Part shown: in pieces, positions 43,742 through 51,831 of the stretch
Layout: each line of letters begins with the position of its first letter
How positions within the stretch are numbered: the first letter of the stretch is position 1
Origin: Ellagibacter isourolithinifaciens
GTDB lineage: Bacteria; Actinomycetota; Coriobacteriia; Coriobacteriales; Eggerthellaceae
Direction of reading: 5' to 3'
Length of the DNA stretch: 64,000 bases
Assembly (NCBI RefSeq): GCF_008831035.1
Contig: NZ_WAJR01000005.1
Coordinates: 50,633-114,632 of the forward strand
Made by a program: the position numbers and the translations under genes
Notes under the pieces: model-generated
What the model saw: only the letters and a program-made list of their open reading frames with translations
Database searches by the model: none
What the model was told of the DNA's origin: nothing

Positions 43742-44068
43742 ATGCAATCCCAGCCGAACATCCCTCGCATCGCCTATACGCCCAAACTCGCGACGTACAT
43801 GCGCAAAAAGGGCTTCCGACATATCGCCATCGAGCACGCAAGCGCGTGCGGCTGTTGCGTCGACCTGTCGGAGGTGGCCACACGGTTTCTCGATGACGCG
43901 GCGGCGGATAAACTGCGCACGAAGGGCTGCGTCGAACTTCACGGCGAGCTGGGGAGCATCCTCGTGGCGCGCGGGATGGAATACGACGACACAGTTGAAC
44001 TGGGACTTCGCAGCTTCTTCGGCGCGAAGGACATCACCGTGCGCGGCATCAGGTCGTGGAGCTTGTAG
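43742..44068 (+). CDS. Small CxCC-motif protein (possibly HesB-like CC/Se-motif family)
   Basis: 108 aa from ATG 43742, 7 nt after the uppP stop, so probably cotranscribed. The centre reads HIAIEHASACGCCVDLSEVATRFL, a Cys-x-Cys-Cys motif, and the end YDDTVELGLRSFFGAKDITVRGIRSWSL is beta-strand-like. This layout recalls the small HesB-like proteins in which a CC pair is sometimes a Cys-selenocysteine; the assignment is tentative. Its stop codon lies in the terminal repeat of the inverted-repeat element that follows. Confidence 0.6.
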   Translation: MQSQPNIPRIAYTPKLATYMRKKGFRHIAIEHASACGCCVDLSEVATRFLDDAAADKLRTKGCVELHGELGSILVARGMEYDDTVELGLRSFFGAKDITVRGIRSWSL

Positions 44069-44093
44069 CAAACCCCTAGTTGGCAGTGGGGAT

Positions 44094-44284
44094 GGAGCCA
44101 AACCCCAAGTCGATGGTCAACTGGGCGAGTTGTGCGACGTTTTTTCGCTCGATAGAGCCCTTCACGACCGACTGGAACACCTTCTTGAAATAAAACCCCA
44201 GGTCAGCAAAGCCCGAATTGAATTGTTCTCAGAAAGATCGATGCACAACTCGCTCAGTTGACCACGAACTAGGGGGTTTGCTCC
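44094..44284. repeat. MITE-like inverted repeat, arms about 42 bp
   Basis: Left arm 44094-44135 starts GGAGCCAAACCCC and ends GAGTTGTGC; right arm 44243-44284 is its imperfect complement. The end sequence AGCAAACCCC-TAGTT is also present just outside the left arm (44067-44080). The 107-bp centre has no coding capacity of note. Confidence 0.7.
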
Positions 44285-44301
44285 AGAAAGCACCCTGTCG
44301 T

Positions 44302-44324
44302 GGGCAGAAATCGCCGATATGTGA
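44302..44324 (+). repeat. Single copy of the GATATGTGA repeat
   Basis: GGGCAGAAATCGCCGATATG followed by TGA closely resembles both arms of the element at 23922-24062. Here it is single, directly after the MITE-like repeat. The rest of 44325-44513 shows GGCCAT/ATGGCC and GC-rich hairpins but no gene. Confidence 0.6.
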
Positions 44325-44513
44325 ATCGGGAAGAGGTGGAGGGCTTATTCCTCCTTGCGCGCGACCGCGAACATGGAGCAGAATGAAAGGGGACGGCCAT
44401 AGGGGACCGAATGGCCGAAAGGTCGAAAGGCCCATGGGTCGGCCGCGAGAACCTGACGGGTAGCGCACCGCCGCAGGAAGCCACAGGACTACCTCAAGAG
44501 CTGGGAGGACCTT

Positions 44514-45401
44514 ATGCATTACGTCGAATCACCGCATCGTTTGCCTTACGAGATGGCATCGGGAATCCTTCAGGCGGAAATCGGCTGCTCGTACAACCGC
44601 TGCCGTTTCTGCTCGCTGTGCCGCAAGCCGGGGAAGGACTACCGACCCGCACCGTGCGAAGAGGTGGAGGCCGACCTCGACGAGCTCGCTTCCTACGTGC
44701 GCAGACCCACGCGCATCTACCTCTACGGCGGAAACCCCTTCGGCATGCCGCGCGATATCCTCATACCGCTGCTCGAGCGCATTCGCGAGAAACTGCCTGA
44801 GGTGAAGACGATCGGGGGCTTTTGTCGCGTGGCGGACGTGAAGGCCGCGACCGACGAGGACCTTGCAACCTGGGCGCGCCTCGGGGTGCAGGGGCTCTCC
44901 ATCGGAGCCGAGAGCGCCTACGATCCCGCGCTCAAGTTCATGCGCAAGCCACATACTGCGGCTGACCTGGAGCAGCAATGCGCGCGGCTCAGCAAGGTCG
45001 GCATCGACTACACGCTCTTCTACCTGGCCGGCATAGCGGGCGCCGGAAAGTGCTCCGAGGCGGCACGCGCGTCTGCCGAGGTCTTCTCGCGCATCAACCC
45101 GCTGCGCATCAACATCATGACGCTCACCGTGTTCGACAATGCCGACCTCGCGCAAGACGTTGCATCGGGCGCCTTCACCCCGGCAGCCGAACGCGAGATC
45201 GTGCTCGAGATTCGCGACTTCATCGCAGGCCTTTCGGGGTGCACGTCCTTCATCGAGGCCGGCCACGACACCAACATGGTGCATTTCGATGGTGTGCTGC
45301 CGCGCGACCAGGAAAAGATGGTCCTCTACCTGGAGCAACGCGCTGAGATCATGAACGAAGAGCACATGAGGCTCCTCCGAAGCCGCTTCCGCGCGCTATA
45401 G
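44514..45401 (+). CDS. Radical SAM protein
   Basis: 295 aa from ATG 44514 with SD GGGAGGA. Cluster motif C-x4-C-x2-C in EIGCSYNRCRFCSLC, preceded by a beta strand and followed by a TIM-barrel-like order: RIYLYGGNPFGMPRDIL, KTIGGFCRVADV, LATWARLGVQGLSIGAESAYDPALKFMRK and YTLFYLAGIAGAGK. The spacing C-x4-C differs from the usual C-x3-C; C-x3-C-x2-C is not formed elsewhere. Resembles the Elp3/HemN-like group with a GxESxxxxxLxxMRK motif, often in tRNA or cofactor chemistry. No partner gene is adjacent, so the substrate is unknown. Confidence 0.8.
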   Translation: MHYVESPHRLPYEMASGILQAEIGCSYNRCRFCSLCRKPGKDYRPAPCEEVEADLDELASYVRRPTRIYLYGGNPFGMPRDILIPLLERIREKLPEVKTIGGFCRVADVKAATDEDLATWARLGVQGLSIGAESAYDPALKFMRKPHTAADLEQQCARLSKVGIDYTLFYLAGIAGAGKCSEAARASAEVFSRINPLRINIMTLTVFDNADLAQDVASGAFTPAAEREIVLEIRDFIAGLSGCTSFIEAGHDTNMVHFDGVLPRDQEKMVLYLEQRAEIMNEEHMRLLRSRFRAL

Positions 45402-45536
45402 CGGAGGCACGTGGGAAGGTGGCGCGCTCGCGCGTGACCGAGGGGCGCGGGCGGCACGCGAGGCCTATCCAAATGCTAGGTTTTTCCGCTCGCCGCCCCA
45501 TTTCACCCGCTTTCGGGTTAGCCGCGGCATCTCTTT

Positions 45537-45545
45537 TGCTATCAT
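45537..45545 (+). promoter_or_regulatory. Extended -10 promoter of the chorismate mutase/DAHP synthase pair
   Basis: TGC-TATCAT, 68 nt before the start codon. Confidence 0.55.
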
Positions 45546-45613
45546 GTCAAGCACACGAGTGGCCCCATCAGGGCAGATTCTCGTTAAAGCAATGAGGCAT
45601 GAGAGGAACGTCA

Positions 45614-45895
45614 ATGCCAGAAGAAAGCAAGTCGCTTGCTGAAATCGAAGCGCACCGCGCCAAGATCGACGAAATCGACCAGCAAATCGTTGCGCTTCTG
45701 AACAAGCGCGCAGGTCATTCGCTCGTAATCCGCGGACTCAAACCAGGAGCCCGCATGGGGCTTTATGACCCCAAGCGCGAGGAGGAGATCTTCGCTCGCG
45801 TCAATTCTTATAACGAGGGACCTTTGTATAACGAGAACCTGCGCGAAATTTACGAGGCGATTCTCAAGGTTATGAAGGAGACCCCGTCCGTATGA
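45614..45895 (+). CDS. Chorismate mutase (AroQ fold)
   Basis: 93 aa, all-helical AroQ type: IEAHRAKIDEIDQQIVALLNKRAGHSLVIRGLK, then DPKREEEIFARV and a third helix EIYEAILKVMK, holding the Arg/Lys/Glu residues of the active site. Converts chorismate to prephenate. ATG 45614 has SD GAGAGGAACG. Its TGA overlaps the DAHP synthase start (ATGA), so the two are translated together and may form a complex in which the mutase mediates feedback on DAHP synthase. Confidence 0.9.
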   Translation: MPEESKSLAEIEAHRAKIDEIDQQIVALLNKRAGHSLVIRGLKPGARMGLYDPKREEEIFARVNSYNEGPLYNENLREIYEAILKVMKETPSV

Positions 45896-46698
45896 GCGAA
45901 GTGAAACCCGTGTCCCAAAAGCTTCCCGATTACGGCACGCGCACCGACGAGATCGCGATCTTCGCCGGCCCGTGCTCCGTCGAGAGCGAAGAGCAGTTCA
46001 ACGAAGTCGCCGAATGCATCGCGGGTCTCGGCCTGCACTGGATTCGCGGCGGCGCGTTCAAACCGCGCACGAATCCGCACAGCTTCCAGGGCCTTGGTGA
46101 GGAAGCGCTGCAGATCATGAAGGCCGGGGGAGAGAAATACGGCCTGAAAACGCTCACGGAAGTCATGGACTCCGAGCACTGCGAGATGGTCCATTCCTAC
46201 GTCGACGGCCTGCAGGTGGGCGCGCGCAACTTCCAGAACTTCAGCCTGCTGAAGAACATCGGTAAGGTGACGAAGGATTCGCATAAGATGGTGCTGTTCA
46301 AGCGCGGTTTCGCCGGGACGATTGCCGAGTGGCTCGCCGCGACCGACTACATCACCATGGCGGGTAACGACAATGTCGTGCTCTGCGAGCGCGGTCTGCG
46401 CACCTTCGAGACCGCGACGCGCTTCACGCTCGATATCTCGGCTGTGCCCGTCATCCACAAGCAGAGCCTCTATCCTATCTGCGTGGATGTGTCTCACCCG
46501 GCCGGAGTGCGCGACCTCGTGCCCGCACTTGCAAGGGCAGCAGTGGCGGTCGGCGCCGACTCGATCATGATCGAGGTGCACCCGAACCCGCCCGCGGCCC
46601 TCTCCGACGGTCCGCAGCAGCTGACGCCCGCCCAGTTCACCGACCTTATTACCGATCTGCGCGAACTCGCTGCCGTCTTCGGGAAGAAGATCGTTTAG
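45892..46698 (+). CDS. aroF: 3-deoxy-7-phosphoheptulonate (DAHP) synthase, type I-beta
   Basis: 268 aa, the KDO8P-like I-beta subclass without a regulatory domain. IFAGPCSVESEEQFNEVA, HWIRGGAFKPRTNPHSFQGLG, LKTLTEVMD, LQVGARNFQNFSLL, MVLFKRGFAGTI, LCERGLRTFE, VDVSHPAG and MIEVHPNPPAALSDGPQQLTP contain the PEP, E4P and metal ligands. First step of the shikimate pathway. ATGA overlap with chorismate mutase. Confidence 0.95.
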   Translation: MSEVKPVSQKLPDYGTRTDEIAIFAGPCSVESEEQFNEVAECIAGLGLHWIRGGAFKPRTNPHSFQGLGEEALQIMKAGGEKYGLKTLTEVMDSEHCEMVHSYVDGLQVGARNFQNFSLLKNIGKVTKDSHKMVLFKRGFAGTIAEWLAATDYITMAGNDNVVLCERGLRTFETATRFTLDISAVPVIHKQSLYPICVDVSHPAGVRDLVPALARAAVAVGADSIMIEVHPNPPAALSDGPQQLTPAQFTDLITDLRELAAVFGKKIV

Positions 46699-46727
46699 CG
46701 CACCGCGCGCAGCAAATAACACCAACC

Positions 46728-46754
46728 GGGAAGGCCGCCTCGAGCGGTCTTCCC
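46728..46754 (+). terminator. Hairpin after DAHP synthase
   Basis: GGGAAGGCCGC, loop CTCGA, GCGGTCTTCCC: 11 bp with one G-U pair; short T content follows. Confidence 0.55.
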
Positions 46755-46897
46755 GCTCCTTGGGGACAAGCGAGCCGGTAAAGAGTTCCCGAAGCATGCG
46801 GAAAACCCGAGCCCTTCCCTATGATCGGGCGCCTGGGAGCAATCCCTAGGCAGGCATGCTCTTCCCAGGCGGTCCCCTCTCCTTAATACCACGAGGA

Positions 46898-46906
46898 TGC
46901 TACAAT
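46898..46906 (+). promoter_or_regulatory. Extended -10 promoter of the ClC gene
   Basis: TGC-TACAAT, 43 nt before the start codon. Confidence 0.5.
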
Positions 46907-46948
46907 GGCACGCGTTCGCCCTTGACGCCCTCGACAAATCGGAGCCGC

Positions 46949-48352
46949 ATGACCAACTTTTCCAAACCCATCAACCGCGCGCTTTTCCTTGCGTGCGTCA
47001 TCGTGACGGGCGCGCTTGCCGGCGCGTTCGTGTGGGCGTTCTTCTTCTTGATGGACAAGGGGATCGAGTTCTTCTGGTCCACGCTTCCCGCGCTCATCGG
47101 CCAGGCGGCTAATGCGCATCTGCCGGGGCTTGCGGAGGGGCCATTCGGCTTTCTACCGTATCCGCTCGTCGTCTGCATCGTCGGCGGGCTACTCATCGGG
47201 TACTTTGACAAGAAAACGGGCGCGCGCCCCGAAGAGCTCACCGCCGTCATGGGTAAGGTGAAGAAAGACGGCCGCTATAGCTACGAGGGCATCGGCAAAC
47301 TTTCGCTTGCGGCGCTTCTGCCGCTGCTGTTCGGCGGGTCGATCGGCCCCGAGGCCGGGCTCACCGGCGTGATCGCGGGGCTCTGCACCTGGGTCGGCGA
47401 TAGGATGCGGCGTTTCGGAGCCGACTTCCGCGCACTCACCACCATCGGCACGCAAGCCGCCTTGACCGCCCTGTTCACCGCCCCCTTGTACGGCTTCGTG
47501 GCCCCGCTCGCAGGGACGGCGGACGCACCGAAAGACGGCAAAGACGACGTCGACATCAAGCTGCCGCGCGCGCAGAAAACCTTCGTCTACCTGTGCGCCA
47601 TCGCGGGCGCGCTCGCGGCGTTTCTGCTGCTCGGAGATGTGTTCGGGGGAGGAATGGGCCTGCCGCGCTTCACAGGAATGAAAGTGGGCGCGCTCGAAGC
47701 CGCGCTGGTCATACCCGCCGCCCTTCTCGGATGCGCCGCGGGATGGTCCTTCCACGCATCGACCTGGGCATCGGGAAAACTTGCAAGCCGCATGGGAGAG
47801 CGGTCCGTCGCGAAGGCCGTGCTCGGCGGGATTGTCCTCGCGGTATGCGGCATGGCGCTGCCCTACACCATGTTCGCGGGCGAGGCGCAAACGCACCTGC
47901 TGATGGATAGCTACCTTGCAATCGGCGCGGGCGCGCTCATAGTAACCGGACTCATAAAGGCCGCGCTCACCCCGTTCTGCATCCAGATGGGCTGGCGCGG
48001 GGGCCATTTCTTCCCGCTCATCTTCTCAGGCGTGAGCATGGGCTACGGCTTTTCCCTGCTCACCGGCGCAGATCCTGTGTCGTGCGTGGCAGCGTGCACC
48101 GCGGGGTGCATGGGAGCCGTCATGCGCCAGCCCGTGATGACAGCGTTGCTGCTGATCATGTGCTTCCCCGTGAAGGGCGTCGTCATCACGATCGCGGCTG
48201 CGGCCATCGGAGCTGCGATCCCCTTGCCGAAGACACTCTCCCCCGCCAAGCCGCGGGGAGAGGGCTCGGCGGGGGAGAGTGCTCCAACGGGGGAGAGCAC
48301 CCCGGCACGGGAGGGGCGCGCGAATCGAGAAACCAAGGAGGCAGGCGAATGA
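46949..48352 (+). CDS. ClC-family chloride channel/antiporter
   Basis: 467 aa with about 10-12 membrane helices. The ClC selectivity region appears as FGGSIGPEAGLTGVIAGLC (GxxGP motif near residue 130); a later MGWRGGHFFPLIFSGVSMGYG (GGxFxP-like) and AGCMGAVMRQPVMTALL complete the filter region. An extra hydrophilic loop GTADAPKDGKDDVDIK sits between halves. The last about 40 residues are a hydrophilic tail with 6-residue repeats (GEGSA, GESAPT, GESTPA). No CBS domains. TGA overlaps the following channel gene (ATGA). Confidence 0.88.
   Translation: MTNFSKPINRALFLACVIVTGALAGAFVWAFFFLMDKGIEFFWSTLPALIGQAANAHLPGLAEGPFGFLPYPLVVCIVGGLLIGYFDKKTGARPEELTAVMGKVKKDGRYSYEGIGKLSLAALLPLLFGGSIGPEAGLTGVIAGLCTWVGDRMRRFGADFRALTTIGTQAALTALFTAPLYGFVAPLAGTADAPKDGKDDVDIKLPRAQKTFVYLCAIAGALAAFLLLGDVFGGGMGLPRFTGMKVGALEAALVIPAALLGCAAGWSFHASTWASGKLASRMGERSVAKAVLGGIVLAVCGMALPYTMFAGEAQTHLLMDSYLAIGAGALIVTGLIKAALTPFCIQMGWRGGHFFPLIFSGVSMGYGFSLLTGADPVSCVAACTAGCMGAVMRQPVMTALLLIMCFPVKGVVITIAAAAIGAAIPLPKTLSPAKPRGEGSAGESAPTGESTPAREGRANRETKEAGE
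48236..48300 (+). repeat. Palindrome and 18-bp tandem repeat in the ClC gene tail
   Basis: CTCTCCCCCGCC (48236-48247) / GGCGGGGGAGAG (48268-48279) is a perfect 12-bp inverted repeat; GGGGAGAG recurs three times at about 18-bp spacing (48256, 48272, 48290). Confidence 0.7.
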
Positions 48353-48771
48353 TAAACTTCCGGATGCTCGTGGACGTGCTGAGGCACTCAGGGTTCGGGC
48401 CGATCACCTGTGTGTTCGCGATAGCCTTCCTCATATGCTCAGCGGCGGTATGGCTCGCCGACCCCGAAACCCTCACCTTCGGCGACGGGGCGTGGTTTTC
48501 TTTCGAAGTAGTGTCGACCATCGGATTCGGCGACGTGAACGCGACGGGGCCGGTGGCGCGCGTGGCAGCCGTAGTGCTCAGTGTCCTCAGCATTTTCTAC
48601 ATCGCGCTCTTAACCGGCGTTGTCGTGAGCTACTGCACGACCGCGATCAAGGCGCGCCAAGAGGGCACGCTCGCCAACTTCGCTGCCAACCTCGAGCGAC
48701 TCGACGAGATGACCCCCGAGGAGCTGGCCGCGTTCTCCGCGCGAGTAAGGGAATACCGCCGCACGCAATAG
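48349..48771 (+). CDS. Two-helix potassium channel (Ion_trans_2) protein
   Basis: 140 aa. A first membrane helix (about 18-36), a pore helix and selectivity filter STIGFGDVNATG (T57-D62), then a second membrane helix (about 68-92) and a short cytoplasmic coiled tail ending in ANLERLDEMTPEELAAFSARVREYR. Filter TIGFGD is a K+ type variant (GFG as in many prokaryotic channels). No RCK domain. Coupled to the ClC gene by an ATGA overlap, so both ion paths are co-expressed, suggesting charge-balanced salt movement in acid or osmotic stress. Confidence 0.85.
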   Translation: MINFRMLVDVLRHSGFGPITCVFAIAFLICSAAVWLADPETLTFGDGAWFSFEVVSTIGFGDVNATGPVARVAAVVLSVLSIFYIALLTGVVVSYCTTAIKARQEGTLANFAANLERLDEMTPEELAAFSARVREYRRTQ

Positions 48772-48776
48772 CAAAA

Positions 48777-48842
48777 AGAACACGCGCAAATACAGCCCTT
48801 TCAGCATACGTGGCTGTATTTGCGCGTGTTCTGGTGACTTTT
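48777..48842 (+). terminator. Terminator of the ClC-channel operon
   Basis: Arms 48777-48797 and 48812-48832 are perfect complements over 21 bp with a 14-nt loop; GGTGACTTTTTA follows. Confidence 0.85.
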
Positions 48843-49038
48843 TACTGCCACGAGAGAACGATGGAGCGCCGCCTCCACGCTCTTCTGATGTTAAATCACT
48901 GGCGTTAACGTTAAATCGCGCGCGCGGTCGGTCAATCTGCGGCACAATGGAGGGCGACACAGAAGCGTGGGCACGAAGGCGGCCCGCGCGACGCGGCATC
49001 CGCCGCTTGCAGGAACCGAAACGACAAGGAGCACTTTC

Positions 49039-50259
49039 GTGGCTAAGGTCAATCCGAACTACCAGAAACTTCCAGGCAGCTATCTCTTCTCCGAGATCGC
49101 CCGTCGCACGGCAGCGTATTCCGAGGCGCATTCCGAGGCAAAGCTCATCAAGATGGGCATCGGCGACGTGACGCGCCCGCTCGCGCCTGCCGTCATCGAG
49201 GCCATGCACGCGGCAGTCGACGACATGGCTCGCTCCGAGACCTTCCACGGCTACGGCCCTGAGCAGGGCTACGACTTCCTGAGATCGGTCATCGCGGAGA
49301 AGGACTTCCACGCACGCGGGGTCGACATCGCCGACGACGAGATCTTCATCTCCGATGGCGCCAAGTCGGACTGCGGCAACATCGGCGATATCCTCGATGT
49401 CGACAACGTCATCGCCGTTTGCGACCCGGTATACCCCGTCTACGTCGACTCCAACGCGATGGCGGGCCGCGCGGGCGACTACGATGCCGAAGCCGAGCGC
49501 TGGACGAACATCACCTACATGCCCACCACCGCCGAAAACGGCTTCTGTCCTGCGCTTCCCGAGGGCCGTGCGGACGTCATCTACCTGTGCAGCCCGAACA
49601 ACCCCACGGGCACGGTGCTCACTGCCGACCAGCTGAAGGTGTGGGTCGACTACGCGAACGCCAACGGCTCGATCATCATGTTCGACGCGGCATACGAGCG
49701 CTTCATCGTCGAAGGGGGCGTGCCTCACTCCATCTACGAGGTGGAAGGCGCCAAGACCTGCGCCATCGAGTTCCGCTCGTTCTCGAAGACCGCAGGATTC
49801 ACCGGCGCGCGCTGCGGCTATACTGTGGTGCCTAAGGAACTCGAGCGCGACGGTCAGAGCCTGAACGCCATGTGGAACCGCCGCCAGTGCACGAAGTTCA
49901 ACGGCGCGAGCTACATCATCCAGCGCGGCGCTGCGGCAATCTACACCGAGGAAGGCGAGCGCCAAATCGAGGAGACGCTTGCGTACTACCGCAACAACGC
50001 GCGCGTGATCAAGGAAGGCCTCGAAGCCGCCGGATTCACCGTGTACGGTGCCGTGAACAGCCCCTACATCTGGTGCAAGACGCCTGAAGGCGTGGGGAGC
50101 TGGGAGTTTTTCGACAAGCTGCTCACCGAGGCGAACATCATCACCACGCCGGGCGCGGGCTTCGGCCCCTCGGGCGAGGGCTACGTGCGCCTGACCGCCT
50201 TCGGCGACGCCGACGCCACCATCGAGGCCATGGAGCGCATCAAGAAGCTCATGGCATAG
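49039..50259 (+). CDS. dapL: LL-diaminopimelate aminotransferase
   Basis: 406 aa from GTG 49039 with SD AAGGAG. Fold type I PLP enzyme with the DapL-specific order: [83 protein letters not shown] and the PLP-lysine segment [18 protein letters not shown]. Makes LL-diaminopimelate directly from tetrahydrodipicolinate for lysine and peptidoglycan. Monocistronic. Confidence 0.95.
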   Translation: MAKVNPNYQKLPGSYLFSEIARRTAAYSEAHSEAKLIKMGIGDVTRPLAPAVIEAMHAAVDDMARSETFHGYGPEQGYDFLRSVIAEKDFHARGVDIADDEIFISDGAKSDCGNIGDILDVDNVIAVCDPVYPVYVDSNAMAGRAGDYDAEAERWTNITYMPTTAENGFCPALPEGRADVIYLCSPNNPTGTVLTADQLKVWVDYANANGSIIMFDAAYERFIVEGGVPHSIYEVEGAKTCAIEFRSFSKTAGFTGARCGYTVVPKELERDGQSLNAMWNRRQCTKFNGASYIIQRGAAAIYTEEGERQIEETLAYYRNNARVIKEGLEAAGFTVYGAVNSPYIWCKTPEGVGSWEFFDKLLTEANIITTPGAGFGPSGEGYVRLTAFGDADATIEAMERIKKLMA

Positions 50260-50281
50260 CGAACGTCGAGCGGCGTAGCGA

Positions 50282-50327
50282 GCCTCCTGCGGTGGAAAGA
50301 ACACTACCCGCCGCAGGAGGCGCTTTT
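50282..50327 (+). terminator. Terminator of dapL
   Basis: GCCTCCTGCGG (50282-50292) / CCGCAGGAGGC (50311-50321), then GCTTTT. Confidence 0.8.
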
Positions 50328-50354
50328 CCCGCGAAAGCTTAGGGGTAAAACTAA

Positions 50355-50387
50355 AAGGAGCCTCGAGCATTGTGCCCGAGGCTCCTT
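50355..50387 (-). terminator. Terminator of the DUF262 gene
   Basis: AAGGAGCCTCG (50355-50365) / CGAGGCTCCTT (50377-50387); on the minus strand it is followed by TTTAGTTTTA. Confidence 0.75.
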
Positions 50388-50427
50388 CCATCTTATGCGG
50401 CAGATCGCGCAGGCTGCAGCGCTTACC

Positions 50428-51450
50428 CTAGAACCCGCCTTGGCTTGCGCGCTCGGGAACGAGCGTGCGGCGCTTTCCCTTCGCCCAGTTCATGCAGCGG
50501 AATTCTTTCACCTCGTGGAAGTTGTAGTTCTCAGCCCACATGAAGCAGAAGCCGCGCAGCTCGTCAAGCAGCTCCTCGGGCGTGCCCGCGTGCTCGTCCT
50601 CGATGTAGGTCTTGAACACGGAATACGTCTCGCTCTTATCGTGGATGCGCACCTTGGGGAAGCGGATGGAAAGCCACGTGCGGATGGCAGCGTTGAGCTT
50701 CTCGGCGCCAGGGTCGTCGCCGAACATGACCTCAATCGGCTCCCAGTATTCCTTGTACAGGCGCGTCTGCTCATCGTGATCCATAGCGATGAGCAGGTAG
50801 TTGCGCACCAGGTCGGCCGTCGTCAGCGGCACACCGCGCGCGTTCAGGCTCTCGAAGATGAGCTGCGGGTTGTCGCCGCGGTCGAGCTCCGCGTCGATCA
50901 CCGTGAGCACCTTCATGCCCGCCCACAGCACGTCGGCTTCGAAATCGCTCTTCTCCATCTCGCCGTAGAAGTAATCGAGGTTCTCGGTGATGCGCTCAGA
51001 GGGACGCTCGGGCATCGGCGTAGCGTTCACCACCGCCTCAAGTGTCGGGCAATCGTTTAGCGACAGGATGAGCTTCGCCGCCGCACCGTCGCCCGTCTTC
51101 ACGTGGAGGAACGTGCCGGAGATATCGTCGGCAGTAAGGCCATCGGCGGTCGCGCCGTGCGTGCGTAGATACTTCACGAGCGCGGCGATCACGATGGTGA
51201 GCGTGGTCATGCGCTGCTGGCCGTCGATCACATCGAGTTGATGCTGCGCCGTCTTCGCGAAACGGTCGGGCGCATAGAGCACCGTGCCGATGAAGTGTGC
51301 GTTGCCCGTACGGCCCGAGCGATTGATGTCCTGCCACAGCCCCTTGCACTGCTGCAAGCCCCAGGAGTACACGCGCTGGTACACCGGGATGACGAACTGG
51401 GTGTCTTCCGTTCCCAAAAGGTCGAGGAACAGCTCTTGTTTGGTTTGCAT
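50428..51450 (-). CDS. DUF262 (GmrSD/ParB-like) protein without a nuclease domain
   Basis: 340 aa from ATG 51450. DUF262 signatures: FVIPVYQRVYSWGLQQCKGLWQDI and QLDVIDGQQRMTTLTIVIAAL (the DGQQR nucleotide-binding-like motif), then IFESLNARGVPLTTADLVRNYLL. Full-length relatives (GmrS/GmrD, BrxU type) are usually longer with a C-terminal DUF1524 HNH nuclease for modified phage DNA; here the protein ends with FRCMNWAKGKRRTLVPERASQGGF and no HNH motif is seen. Stands alone between dapL and ansA. Either a truncated defence gene or a shorter subclass. Confidence 0.75.
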   Translation of the reverse strand: MQTKQELFLDLLGTEDTQFVIPVYQRVYSWGLQQCKGLWQDINRSGRTGNAHFIGTVLYAPDRFAKTAQHQLDVIDGQQRMTTLTIVIAALVKYLRTHGATADGLTADDISGTFLHVKTGDGAAAKLILSLNDCPTLEAVVNATPMPERPSERITENLDYFYGEMEKSDFEADVLWAGMKVLTVIDAELDRGDNPQLIFESLNARGVPLTTADLVRNYLLIAMDHDEQTRLYKEYWEPIEVMFGDDPGAEKLNAAIRTWLSIRFPKVRIHDKSETYSVFKTYIEDEHAGTPEELLDELRGFCFMWAENYNFHEVKEFRCMNWAKGKRRTLVPERASQGGF

Positions 51451-51679
51451 GCGTAAAACTCTTTCTCCACTTCGCGCCCAAGGTGCCGACCTCGACGCGG
51501 CCACCATCTTGCACCCGAAGCGTCGCCGCGGGTGCGGCCCCAAAAAACCGTGAAGGATTATAGGACAGGCGCCTATGGATGAGTAGATGCTCGAATTCGA
51601 TTGAGCAGGAGAATCCGCAAATCGAGCACAGAGAGTGGCATTGATGGGGGAGCAACAGGCGTGCGAGGAAGCCATAAGG

Positions 51680-51685
51680 TACAAT
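51680..51685 (+). promoter_or_regulatory. -10 element upstream of the asparaginase gene
   Basis: GG-TACAAT. Predicted transcript start about 51692, giving a 140-nt leader to the ATG at 51832 (an in-frame ATG at 51697 would be leaderless). Confidence 0.4.
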
Positions 51686-51831
51686 CCTAGAAAACCATGT
51701 TCGAAAACGGCGCAAATGCGAGCTTGAAGGACGGCCTGGGAGCAAATGCATCGCGAGGGGTCCCCTTGCTCGCGCCGGCCGTCAAGCAACAACCAGAAAC
51801 GCGCCCGGCACCGAAAGATTGGGGAGCAACC

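Noticed and set aside
44325..44513. Structured RNA (riboswitch) ahead of the radical SAM gene
   Set aside because: GC-rich stems such as GGCCAT/ATGGCC are present, but no known core and no terminator; not strong enough to list as a regulatory element.
51697..51831. Earlier start of the asparaginase at ATG 51697
   Set aside because: The additional 45 residues are not conserved-looking and have no signal peptide; ATG 51832 is followed directly by the family start and has SD GGGAG.
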